NCBI GenBank assembly: GCA_900552255.1
Contig: URZF01000001.1
Location: forward strand, 1 to 40,411
DNA from: an uncultured Eubacteriales bacterium
Lineage (GTDB): Bacteria; Bacillota; Clostridia; Oscillospirales; CAG-272
Direction: 5' to 3'
DNA: 40,411 nt
The notes below the pieces were generated by a model. It ran no database searches, had not been told where the DNA came from, and saw only the letters and a list, made by a program, of their open reading frames with translations. Shown here piece by piece: positions 33,641 through 40,411 of the stretch; position 1 is the first letter of the stretch; every line of letters starts with the position of its first letter. The translations under genes and the position numbers were made by a program.

Positions 33641-33675
33641 AAAGGGTTTCCGGCATCCAAGCGGGAAACCCTTTT
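33641..33675 (+). terminator. Terminator after the GGGtGRT gene
   Basis: AAAGGGTTTC and GGGAAACCCTTTT form a stem of about 10 bp with a loop around CGGCATCCAAGC. Ten bases after the stop. Confidence 0.85.
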
Positions 33676-33923
33676 CCGTAGCAAAATGAAGCTTCGGAGG
33701 AATATGCCTTCTGTCATTGGAAAGGAACAGCAATTCCCTCTGATTTGAAAAATTTCAGCCTTTCATGAAAGCACAGCATAAATCGTTTTTTCTCTATCAC
33801 CTCGGCTTTCAAAACCAAAATGAGGGAGACAGAATCAACTTGACAGCAAACACAACCTTATCAAACCAAATACAGCGGAAGCGCTTTCTGCCTGAGCCGC
33901 GCCGCAAAAGAAAGGATATCTCT
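33676..33923 (+). other. Intergenic region before mgsA, no gene recognised
   Basis: About 250 bases. The palindrome CTTTCATGAAAG (near 33759-33770) and a TTGACA near 33840 without a matching -10 are the only notable items. The mgsA frame is open through part of it, but that translation shows no family similarity. Confidence 0.5.
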
Positions 33924-34397
33924 ATGTTTGAAAACGAATACGTCGAATGCACGCTGCCGCGGCAGAAAAACATCGCGCTCATCGCACACGACAACAAAAA
34001 GCCGGAGATCATCGACTGGTGTCTTGCCAACAAAACCATTCTCGAGCATCATTTTCTCTGCGGAACCGGGACCACCGCAAAAATGATCGCGGAAAAGACC
34101 GGACTTCCGATCCGCGGCTTCAACAGCGGACCGCTCGGCGGCGACCAGCAGATCGGCGCGCGCATCGTGGACGGAAAGATCGATCTCGTCATCTTTTTCT
34201 CCGATCCGCTCGAAGCGCAGCCGCACGATCCGGACGTCAAGGCGCTGCTGCGCATCGCGCAGGTATTCGATATTCCGATCGCCAACAACCGCGCGACCGC
34301 GGACTTTATTATCAACAGCAAATTCATGGACACGGAATACACGAGAAAGCTCATCAATTTCCGCCGGAACGTGGACATGCGAGCCAAGGAACTGTAA
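33924..34397 (+). CDS. mgsA: Methylglyoxal synthase
   Basis: Enzyme of 157 residues that turns dihydroxyacetone phosphate into methylglyoxal and phosphate, a bypass of lower glycolysis when phosphate is limiting. Family motifs seen: IALIAHDNKK (17-26), GTTAKMI, SGPLGGDQQIGARI with D74, and FFSDPLEAQPHDPDVKALLR with H101. Length is typical. The ATG at 33924 follows AAAGGATATC; the frame is open upstream to 33765 without similarity. It is followed after one base by the DUF218 gene, so the two form an operon. Confidence 0.96.
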   Translation: MFENEYVECTLPRQKNIALIAHDNKKPEIIDWCLANKTILEHHFLCGTGTTAKMIAEKTGLPIRGFNSGPLGGDQQIGARIVDGKIDLVIFFSDPLEAQPHDPDVKALLRIAQVFDIPIANNRATADFIINSKFMDTEYTRKLINFRRNVDMRAKEL

Positions 34398-34398
34398 A

Positions 34399-34995
34399 AT
34401 GAAGCGAAAAAAACGAATCATCCTTCTCATCATACTCGCGGCTCTGCTCATATGCGCCGCAGTACCGCTCATTCTGAACGCCGTGGTCATAAGCTCCACC
34501 AAAGGACAGATCCGCGAGATCACGCCGGAGGACGGATATGAAACGGCGCTCATCCTCGGCGCCAAGGTCCACGCGGACGGCACGCTTTCCGACATGCTGC
34601 GCGACCGGATGGACGCCGGCATCGCGCTCTACCGAAGCGGCGCCGTAAAAAAACTCCTGCTCTCAGGCGACGACAGCGGCGAGTGGGGAGAGGTCACGGC
34701 GATGAAAGCTTACGCCATTCAAAACGGCGTGGCGGAGGAGGATATCCTCACCGACGGCGAAGGCTATTCCACCTATGAATCCGTCGCGCGTGCAAAAGAG
34801 CTTTACGACCTCCACAAGGTTGTCATCGTCACACAAAAATATCATCTTTACCGCGCGCTTTACATCGCAAACGACATGAGTATGACGGCGCTCGGCGCCG
34901 ACGCGGCGCTTTACACATACGCGGGGCAATGGGCGCGCGAAATCCGCGAAATGCTCGCCAGGATCAAGGATTTCGGGCTCTGCCTGTTCAACTGA
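34399..34995 (+). CDS. DUF218 (SanA/YdcF-like) membrane-anchored protein
   Basis: Protein of 198 residues with one N-terminal membrane helix (about 7-29), the rest probably outside the membrane. The DUF218 fold is shown by ALILGAKVHADGTLSD, KLLLSGDDSGEWGE and VIVTQKYHLYRALYIAND. SanA relatives affect envelope permeability and vancomycin tolerance, and others bind nucleotides; the exact role is unclear. Site AAGGA lies inside the end of mgsA, one base separates the genes, so expression is coupled. The functional link with methylglyoxal synthase is not obvious. Confidence 0.85.
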   Translation: MKRKKRIILLIILAALLICAAVPLILNAVVISSTKGQIREITPEDGYETALILGAKVHADGTLSDMLRDRMDAGIALYRSGAVKKLLLSGDDSGEWGEVTAMKAYAIQNGVAEEDILTDGEGYSTYESVARAKELYDLHKVVIVTQKYHLYRALYIANDMSMTALGADAALYTYAGQWAREIREMLARIKDFGLCLFN

Positions 34996-35027
34996 AAAAC
35001 CGGAACGGGATTTCCGTTCCGGTTTTT
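34995..35027 (+). terminator. Terminator after the mgsA-DUF218 operon
   Basis: AAAAACCGGAACGG and CCGTTCCGGTTTTT form a strong bidirectional stem with a short loop, directly after the stop. It also lies just past the end of the broken MerR gene on the other strand. Confidence 0.92.
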
Positions 35028-35029
35028 GA

Positions 35030-36046
35030 TTATGAATATATCGAATAATCGAAAGGCTTGATGCGCTCCACAAGCTCGCCTGAGAGAGATTTTACGATTC
35101 CTCTTCTTTCAATTTGATGGGTGAATACAGCATCATCTGATGATAGCCGAGTCCTTCTCTGATTTCATCATCCACGTAAACCATATGCCCCATCAGTCCC
35201 GATCACCGTCGATGACAAAATTTGTGTTTTCAAGCCATTTCGCCGTCTTTTTTCTCACTTTATTGTGGCTTTCTCCGTCCCCGTCTATGCTGACCGCAGC
35301 CGCATACAGCCCGCCGGGATATTCGATGATCTCATATGGGTATGTGCCGGCTTCCGTCACCTCGTCTTTGACCGCCCAAAGCCATTCCGCCTTTCCGTCT
35401 TTTCCGCAAAGAAAATCGGGACAATCGAAAATAACAGGCTTGAATAAATGACCGTGCGTTTCCTGCCACGCTCCGAACCCTCCGCCGAAAATTTCTTCAA
35501 ACGTCGCAAGCCCCGACGTCACCGCTCTGAATTTCGGGATTCTGACAACCATGATGTCCGGCACCTTGCTGTCGAGCTTCTCCATGACTTCCCAAAGGCG
35601 ATTCACCGTCGAGGGATTCCCATTGTAGTCCACATTTACAAGCTGCGTCTTGATCTCCTTTGCCTTCTCATAAAGAAGCTTTACATCCGATTCCCTGTCG
35701 AAATCCGCCTGCTCGATTTGACGGATAAAATCCAAAACGATCTCTTTGAGTTCATGCAAAAGGGATATCTCTTCATCATATCGCCGACTTTTTTGCCCAG
35801 CGCCTCCAAGACAATTTCGGAGCCGGAGGCACGAAATATGCGCCCGATATCCTGAATACTGATATTCAGCCTCCGCAAGATCAAAATTTGCTCCAGCCGT
35901 TTCACGGCAGCCTCATCATACAGTCTATACGCATAATCGTCGTGCCGTATGCTTTGAATCAACCCCATATCCTCATAGTAGCGAAGTGTGCGGGCGGACA
36001 GATCATATTTGGCTGTGACATCTCTGATTTTTATCAGTTTATTCAT
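35030..36046 (-). pseudogene. MerR-family regulator with effector-binding domain, broken by three frameshifts
   Basis: The start MNKLIKIRDVTAKYDLSARTLRYYEDMGLI is a normal MerR winged helix. Reading breaks near 35776-35780: one extra base in GATATGATGAAG would restore GDIDEEISLLHELKEIV. The next frame (to 35193) gives the coiled linker and most of a GyrI-like effector-binding domain. A second break near 35196-35201 (a missing G in CGGGAC) hides GLMGHMVYVDDEIREGLGYH. A third near 35098-35100 hides IVKSLSGELVERIKPFDYS before the stop at 35030. With three single-base corrections the product is about 339 residues, normal for this class. So this is one decayed gene, not two short genes. Sequencing error is possible but less likely three times. 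Confidence 0.82.
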
Positions 36047-36078
36047 GGGAACCTCCTCTGCGTGGTTAGGTTAAATAT

Positions 36079-36110
36079 AGTATAAACCATTCCCCCAACG
36101 GCAAAGTCAA
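36079..36110 (-). promoter_or_regulatory. MerR-type promoter of the broken regulator
   Basis: Minus strand TTGACT (36105-36110) and TATACT (36079-36084) are 20 bp apart; read as TTATAC the spacing is 19. Long spacers with an imperfect dyad between the boxes are typical of MerR-activated promoters, so this gene was probably autoregulated. GAGGAGG precedes the start codon. Confidence 0.65.
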
Positions 36111-36156
36111 GTCCCATGTAAATATTTCTGTGATTATTCGCTGATTTTTTCTTCGA

Positions 36157-38274
36157 TCAAGTCATAAACAATCCCGTCACCGCATGAAACAGCATACAGG
36201 CCGCGACGCCGCACACCGTCGGAAGCAGAAACGACAGGAGCATATAAAACACGCTTCCCGTCTCCTTTTTGATCGTCATAAGCGTCGTCGAGCAGGGCCA
36301 GTGCATGACGGAAAACAGGATAAAGGATACCGCCGTCATCCACGTCCAGCCGTTCGCGGAAAGCGTTCCTGCAAGAGACGACAGGCTGCCGATTTCGGAA
36401 AGCGTCCCGCTCGACAGATAAATCATCACGCAAAGCGGAAGCACGATCTCATTCGCCGGGATCCCCAAAATAAACGCGAGAAGGATCGCGCCGTCCAGCC
36501 CCATCAGTCGTCCCAGCGGGTCGAGAAATTCGCTGACAAGAGTCGTTACCGCGACGCCCCCTACCGTAAGATTGGAGAGCAGCCAAATGAGGACGCCCGC
36601 CGGTGCCGCAATCGCCACCGCACGTCCAAGCACAAAAATTGTCCTGTCCAGCACAGAGCGCACGATGATTTTCCCGATCTGCGGCTTTCTGTACGGCGGC
36701 AGCTCGAGAATAAAGGAGGAGCGTTCCCCGCGCAGAATTGTCGAAGCAAGTGCCTTTGAGGTAAGCAGCGTCATCATCACACCAAGTACAATGACCGCCG
36801 CAAGCACGAGAGAGGTGACGAGCGAGGAAACACCTGAAACTCCCGCAAAAAAAATGGTAGATACCGTAATAATCGCCGGAAAGCGTCCGTTGCACGGCAT
36901 AAAATTGTTGGTCAGAATCGCGATCAGCCGCTCGCGCTTTGAGTCGATGATGCGCGCGCCGACGACGCCCGCCGCATTGCAGCCAAGTCCCATACACATG
37001 GTCAGCGCCTGCTTGCCGCACGCATTGCATCTCGAAAACATGCCGTCAAGGTTGAAAGCAACGCGCGGAAGATAACCGACATCCTCCAAGAAGGTGAAAA
37101 GCGGGAAGAAAATCGCCATCGGCGGCAGCATGACCGAGATAATCCAGGCAAGCACACGGTAAAGCCCATAGGTGAGCATATCCGCGAAGAAAACGCCCAT
37201 TCCCGTTTTCAAAAGCAGCGAATGAAGAAGAGGCTCCAGCCGATTGAAGCCCTGCGACAGCAAATCGGAGGGATAATTGGCGCCGACGATCGTCAGCCAA
37301 AAAATCATGGCGACAAGAAGAATCATCACCGGAATCCCCCACAGCCTGCTTGTGAAAATTTTGTCCGCAGGACAAAGTCCCTCCGTCTTTTTTTTGCTTT
37401 CCACGACCATCCCCGCAGTTTCCTCTGCCGTGCGCATGATGGAGACTGCGATCTCCGTAATGATTTTTTCTTCCGTATATCCCTGTTCTAAAAGATAGGC
37501 GCGCGCCTGCTCCGCCGCAGACCGAATTTCATCGGACAAAAGCGCGCCGTCCAAAAACGCATCGCATTTTTTCAAAAATTCCGCATTGTTTTCGAGCAGC
37601 CGAAGCGCCATAAAACGGGCAGACATCTTTTCCCCGCATATGGGTTCCGTGCAGGGCAGCAGCATTTCCACAGCAGCTTCCAGTGCTTCCCCGTATTGAA
37701 CGGCGGCAGGTCTGCATGTCTTCGTTTGCGCGAGCCGCTTTATGATATTCTCGACGCCCTCCCCTTTTCCGGCGCTTGTCGCCACCACGGGGACGCCGAG
37801 CAAAGCTTCTAATTTTTCCGTATGTATGAGGATACCGCCGCGGCGCGCCTCGTCCATGAGATTGAGGCACACGAGCACATGCGGCGTGATTTCCAAGATC
37901 TGATAAACAAGCCCCAAATTGCGGCAAAGCCGTGTCGCGTCACAGACGACGACCACGGCATCCGCACCGCCGAAGCAGATGAAATCCCTTGCGACCTCCT
38001 CCTCCGCCGAATGTGCCGACAGCGAATAGCTGCCCGGAAGATCCGTAATTTGATAGCTTTTTCCGTCCTTTTTGTGATATCCTACGGCTGTCGCGACCGT
38101 CTTTCCCGTCCAGTTTCCCGTATGCTGATGAAGTCCCGTAAGAATATTAAAAACCGTGCTCTTGCCGACGTTGGGATTGCCGGCAAGAGCAACGAGAAGC
38201 TCTCCGTCTTTTTTCTTTCTGTATTCATCACCGCGGGAGGCGTTTTTGCCGACTGATTTGCCCGTGAGTCCCAT
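36157..38274 (-). CDS. feoB: Ferrous iron transporter B
   Basis: Membrane protein of 705 residues that imports Fe2+. The N-terminal G domain has GNPNVGKST (32-40), the switch HTGNWTGKTVAT and DLPGSYSLSAHS; a guanine-specificity NLMD is also present. From about residue 320 it is a polytopic membrane domain with two Gate regions, including MGLGCNAAGVVGAR and GIPANEIVLPL. Length is in the normal range. The ATG follows GAGAGG. It lies 31 bases after feoA. The broken MerR gene follows its 3' end on the same strand; no clear terminator lies between. Confidence 0.96.
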   Translation of the reverse strand: MGLTGKSVGKNASRGDEYRKKKDGELLVALAGNPNVGKSTVFNILTGLHQHTGNWTGKTVATAVGYHKKDGKSYQITDLPGSYSLSAHSAEEEVARDFICFGGADAVVVVCDATRLCRNLGLVYQILEITPHVLVCLNLMDEARRGGILIHTEKLEALLGVPVVATSAGKGEGVENIIKRLAQTKTCRPAAVQYGEALEAAVEMLLPCTEPICGEKMSARFMALRLLENNAEFLKKCDAFLDGALLSDEIRSAAEQARAYLLEQGYTEEKIITEIAVSIMRTAEETAGMVVESKKKTEGLCPADKIFTSRLWGIPVMILLVAMIFWLTIVGANYPSDLLSQGFNRLEPLLHSLLLKTGMGVFFADMLTYGLYRVLAWIISVMLPPMAIFFPLFTFLEDVGYLPRVAFNLDGMFSRCNACGKQALTMCMGLGCNAAGVVGARIIDSKRERLIAILTNNFMPCNGRFPAIITVSTIFFAGVSGVSSLVTSLVLAAVIVLGVMMTLLTSKALASTILRGERSSFILELPPYRKPQIGKIIVRSVLDRTIFVLGRAVAIAAPAGVLIWLLSNLTVGGVAVTTLVSEFLDPLGRLMGLDGAILLAFILGIPANEIVLPLCVMIYLSSGTLSEIGSLSSLAGTLSANGWTWMTAVSFILFSVMHWPCSTTLMTIKKETGSVFYMLLSFLLPTVCGVAACMLFHAVTGLFMT

Positions 38275-38305
38275 CGCAAAATTCCTCTCGATTCTCTATG
38301 ATATG

Positions 38306-38542
38306 TTATGCCGTCACCTTGATGTTCACGGCGTCTTTCCCTCTTATGGCGATGACTGCGCCGCAGATCAAATAGGCGCAAGGATCGCCGAACGGACCCG
38401 TGCCGAGCTTTTTGACGCTGGCTCCGACGATACAGCCGATATCCATAAAACGGCGAAGCATCCCGATATCGGTATCGATAGCCGAAACGGTACCGGATTC
38501 GCCGGGACAAAGCTCGGAAAGCGTTTTTTCTTTTCTCTCCAT
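38306..38542 (-). CDS. feoA: Ferrous iron transport protein A
   Basis: Small SH3-like protein of 78 residues that acts with FeoB. Seen are SELCPGESGTVSAI, RRFMDIGCIVGASVKKL and the end AIAIRGKDAVNIKV, including the family-typical ALR-like segment. The ATG follows GGAGGAGAACAGG. It is the first gene of feoAB; there is no feoC. I see no clear iron-box in the promoter region. Confidence 0.93.
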   Translation of the reverse strand: MERKEKTLSELCPGESGTVSAIDTDIGMLRRFMDIGCIVGASVKKLGTGPFGDPCAYLICGAVIAIRGKDAVNIKVTA

Positions 38543-38586
38543 CCTGTTCTCCTCCTCGGATTTCCCGATCTTTTGACTCTGCTATG

Positions 38587-38616
38587 AGTATATGCAGCCC
38601 GGACACGTCTTGACAA
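38587..38616 (-). promoter_or_regulatory. Promoter of feoAB
   Basis: Minus strand TTGTCA (38611-38616), 18-bp spacer, TATACT (38587-38592), about 45 bases before feoA. Confidence 0.65.
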
Positions 38617-38655
38617 AACCAAAAAGCAAGCCGGCGCTTCTTCGGCGCCGGGAAT

Positions 38656-38686
38656 AAAAAAATCTCACCTTGCGGTGAGATTTTTT
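38656..38686 (-). terminator. Terminator after the SPOCS-LysM gene
   Basis: AAAAATCTCACC and GGTGAGATTTTT form a bidirectional stem with a TTGC loop at the end of the SPOCS gene. A second GC hairpin, CCGGCGC/GCGCCGG, lies just beyond at about 38631-38651. Confidence 0.88.
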
Positions 38687-38687
38687 C

Positions 38688-40298
38688 TCAAATGATCTTG
38701 CTGTATTTCGGCTTTCCCGTGCCGCGCTTCGGAATCACGAGCACGCCGGATGCGGTATCGGCAGAAAGTCCGTTCGCCGCCATGATCTCCGGTACCGTCG
38801 TTCCGTATTTCTTCGCGATGTCCCAAAGCGTATCGCTCGAAGTGGGATAATACAGCGTAAGAGAAGCGCTGGCCTCGCGGGCGATCGGCTTATCCTTATA
38901 AACGTTGCTTTGACGGATCATTTCCTCCGCGTGCTTTTCAAAAATCGCATAAGTAATGAGAATCTCGAGATCGCTGTAAATATTGTTTTCATCCAGTCTG
39001 CTCACGGCGGACATGACAAACGCATTCGCGATATAATGGAAATCGTCCCCGATCCGCCCGGCATCCGTCTGCGCGCGGAACGGTATGGTATAGCTGCGGC
39101 TGAGATACACGCCCGCCCCGTTGGTGAGAATCACGGACACATCCGCATTCCCCGTAAAGACAAGCTTTCCGCCCTGCTTTTCCACGCCCTCCACCGACGC
39201 GGTCGCCGTCGTGGCGACGATTTCGTCGAAATCCGTATCGTCGCGCGGCGTGCTGCCGTCCGCCGAGAAATTGAAAGCCTTCGCATACTGCACCGTTTCA
39301 TATTCCAGCGTCTCGGTTTCCTCTGCGCTTTCATAATCCGTCGAATACATATCCGTCGTGATTTCGTTCTCCTCATTGCAGAAAATCCTTGCAAAGACGC
39401 TGTAATCGAAGTCCAGCTCGACGGTGCGGCTCTCGCCGAGGCTGTTTTCCTGCGGGCGGAACTCGAGATTATCGGTCTTGACCGACGCGATCGGGACACA
39501 CGCCTCCGTGACGCCCTGCACCGCGATTTCCCCTGAGATCGGCACCTTTCTTGCGAACGCCACATACTGTGCCGGCGTCGGCATTTCTCCCTCGCCCATC
39601 GGCTCCGTTTTCGCAAGATAGAGGATGCTCGCAACGATGTCGCCCTTATAGGTCACTTTATTCTCCCCCGCCCGCATATCGCTGATATACGGATCGAGCT
39701 CGACCGCGATGATATCCTCGATCGCCGGCATGGAAGCATCCAGCTCGATATCCTCGCTGACGGGCGTCGCAAGCTCCTCCGCGTCAAATTCGACAAGACT
39801 TTCGATGGCGCGGGTACGGTATTGGAGCGCCGCCTCCTCGTCGGAGGTCAATCTGCCGGAAACGGCGGGCACCGTCGAGGTGCGGCACATAACGGAGGCC
39901 GCGGCGTCGATTTTCGCCTTGGCCGTCAGCTTGCGCGGATTTTGAAGTCTGCAAGACACACTGGCAATCTCCGGCTCAAAAAGGATATCACAGTCGCCGG
40001 AGGCGCCGGAAACAGCGGTATTGCCCGAGAAATCGGCGTCGAAATCCGCGCTTTTGATCTTGCCGTCGCTCGTCGCATAAATGATGTAAAATTTGACCTT
40101 GCCGTCATATTCGAGCATATCTCCGGAAAGGTATTTGCTGCTCTCGGCAAGCTTTGCACTGACCTTTAAAAGTCTGTTGATATCGGGCAGGTAATCCGGC
40201 AGATTATAATCAGCCGAAATCTCCTTGGCAGCGCTGCCCTCATACGCTTTCGTGAGGACCGTGTGCCCCGTATCGTTTTCGCTGTTTTGCATAAACAT
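38688..40298 (-). CDS. SPOCS-domain and LysM protein of the sporulation type
   Basis: Protein of 536 residues. The body is built of SPOCS (DUF3794) sandwich domains, first seen around KEISADYNLPDYLPDINRLL, and the C-terminus carries one LysM domain (about 485-530, with SSDTLWDIAKKYGTTVPEI), which binds peptidoglycan or chitin-like glycans. Relatives include spore-coat and cortex morphogenesis proteins, so a role in the spore envelope is likely. No signal peptide. The start is uncertain: the ATG at 40298 has AGGA six bases upstream; ATG at 40304 and a TTG at 40376 behind AGGAG are alternatives. Confidence 0.87.
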   Translation of the reverse strand: MFMQNSENDTGHTVLTKAYEGSAAKEISADYNLPDYLPDINRLLKVSAKLAESSKYLSGDMLEYDGKVKFYIIYATSDGKIKSADFDADFSGNTAVSGASGDCDILFEPEIASVSCRLQNPRKLTAKAKIDAAASVMCRTSTVPAVSGRLTSDEEAALQYRTRAIESLVEFDAEELATPVSEDIELDASMPAIEDIIAVELDPYISDMRAGENKVTYKGDIVASILYLAKTEPMGEGEMPTPAQYVAFARKVPISGEIAVQGVTEACVPIASVKTDNLEFRPQENSLGESRTVELDFDYSVFARIFCNEENEITTDMYSTDYESAEETETLEYETVQYAKAFNFSADGSTPRDDTDFDEIVATTATASVEGVEKQGGKLVFTGNADVSVILTNGAGVYLSRSYTIPFRAQTDAGRIGDDFHYIANAFVMSAVSRLDENNIYSDLEILITYAIFEKHAEEMIRQSNVYKDKPIAREASASLTLYYPTSSDTLWDIAKKYGTTVPEIMAANGLSADTASGVLVIPKRGTGKPKYSKII

Positions 40299-40411
40299 AT
40301 CCATTCCTGCTTTCTCGGCGAAATATGGTAGCCGCCGGTCCTCGCCGCAGACAAAGGCGGATTTTATTTGATTCAAATTTATTCGCGCTCCTGCGCTTTT
40401 ATGACTGAAAC

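Noticed and set aside
33840..33868. TTGACA upstream of mgsA as a promoter
   Set aside because: No acceptable -10 box lies at 16-19 bp.
33765..33923. Start of mgsA 53 codons further upstream
   Set aside because: The added residues lack family similarity, and the ATG at 33924 has a good ribosome site and gives the normal length.
35193..35759. Separate 188-residue protein downstream of a short MerR protein
   Set aside because: The frames join into one normal MerR protein after single-base corrections, so they are parts of one broken gene.

Overview
The window looks like the chromosome of an anaerobic, spore-lineage, moderately GC-rich member of the Clostridia (Bacillota). The evidence is consistent sigma-A promoters (several TTGACA-17-TATAAT), strong GGAGG ribosome binding sites, a tRNA-dependent T-box in front of the trp operon, a SPOCS-LysM protein, a TepA-type ClpP-like protease, FeoAB, and oxygen-sensitive-looking Fe-S proteins. 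No rRNA, tRNA, CRISPR array, phage or transposase gene is visible. Most genes are housekeeping genes in short operons, usually with their own promoter or terminator.

Layout from left to right. 1-123: tail of an intergenic repeat. 124-1342: rpsF-ssb-rpsR on the minus strand. 1437-3269: cls (cardiolipin synthase). 3307-9935: a seven-gene minus-strand operon, dat-DUF4392-pxpB-pxpC-DUF1445-pxpA-alr. 9968-16756: complete trpEGDCFBA operon with a Trp T-box. 16821-17761: pyridoxal/pyridoxamine kinase. 17762-18191: non-coding repeat element with inverted, hairpin-rich ends. 18195-25035: GH28-like protein, RNase J and a DUF4091 protein. 25049-27304: nucleotidyltransferase-mutase fusion. 27525-31112: small tail-anchored protein facing a minus-strand set of tepA, a CmpB-like membrane protein, DUF362-ferredoxin and ispE. 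31185-33675: pduL, a NifU-like protein and a GGGtGRT protein. 33924-35027: mgsA and a DUF218 protein. 35030-36110: a MerR regulator broken by three frameshifts. 36157-38616: feoA-feoB. 38656-40298: a SPOCS-LysM protein.

The most interesting system is the dat-to-alr operon. Mitochondrial D-glutamate cyclase (DGLUCY) is a fusion of a DUF1445 (UPF0317) part and a DUF4392 part. Here the two halves are separate genes interleaved with all three subunits of 5-oxoprolinase (PxpA, PxpB, PxpC), and flanked by a D-amino-acid transaminase and alanine racemase. Together they read as a pathway linking L-Ala, D-Ala, D-Glu, 5-oxoproline and L-Glu. Its promoter carries a 10-bp inverted repeat and its leader a terminator-like hairpin, so it is probably regulated.

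Secondary points of interest are the pduL/NifU-like/GGGtGRT operon of unknown purpose, the multi-frameshifted MerR gene with its promoter still recognisable, the repeat element with two copies in the window, a possible leaderless start on rpsF, and carbohydrate-active proteins without signal peptides around RNase J. All assignments come from reading the translated sequence and remembered family motifs; no database search was run.
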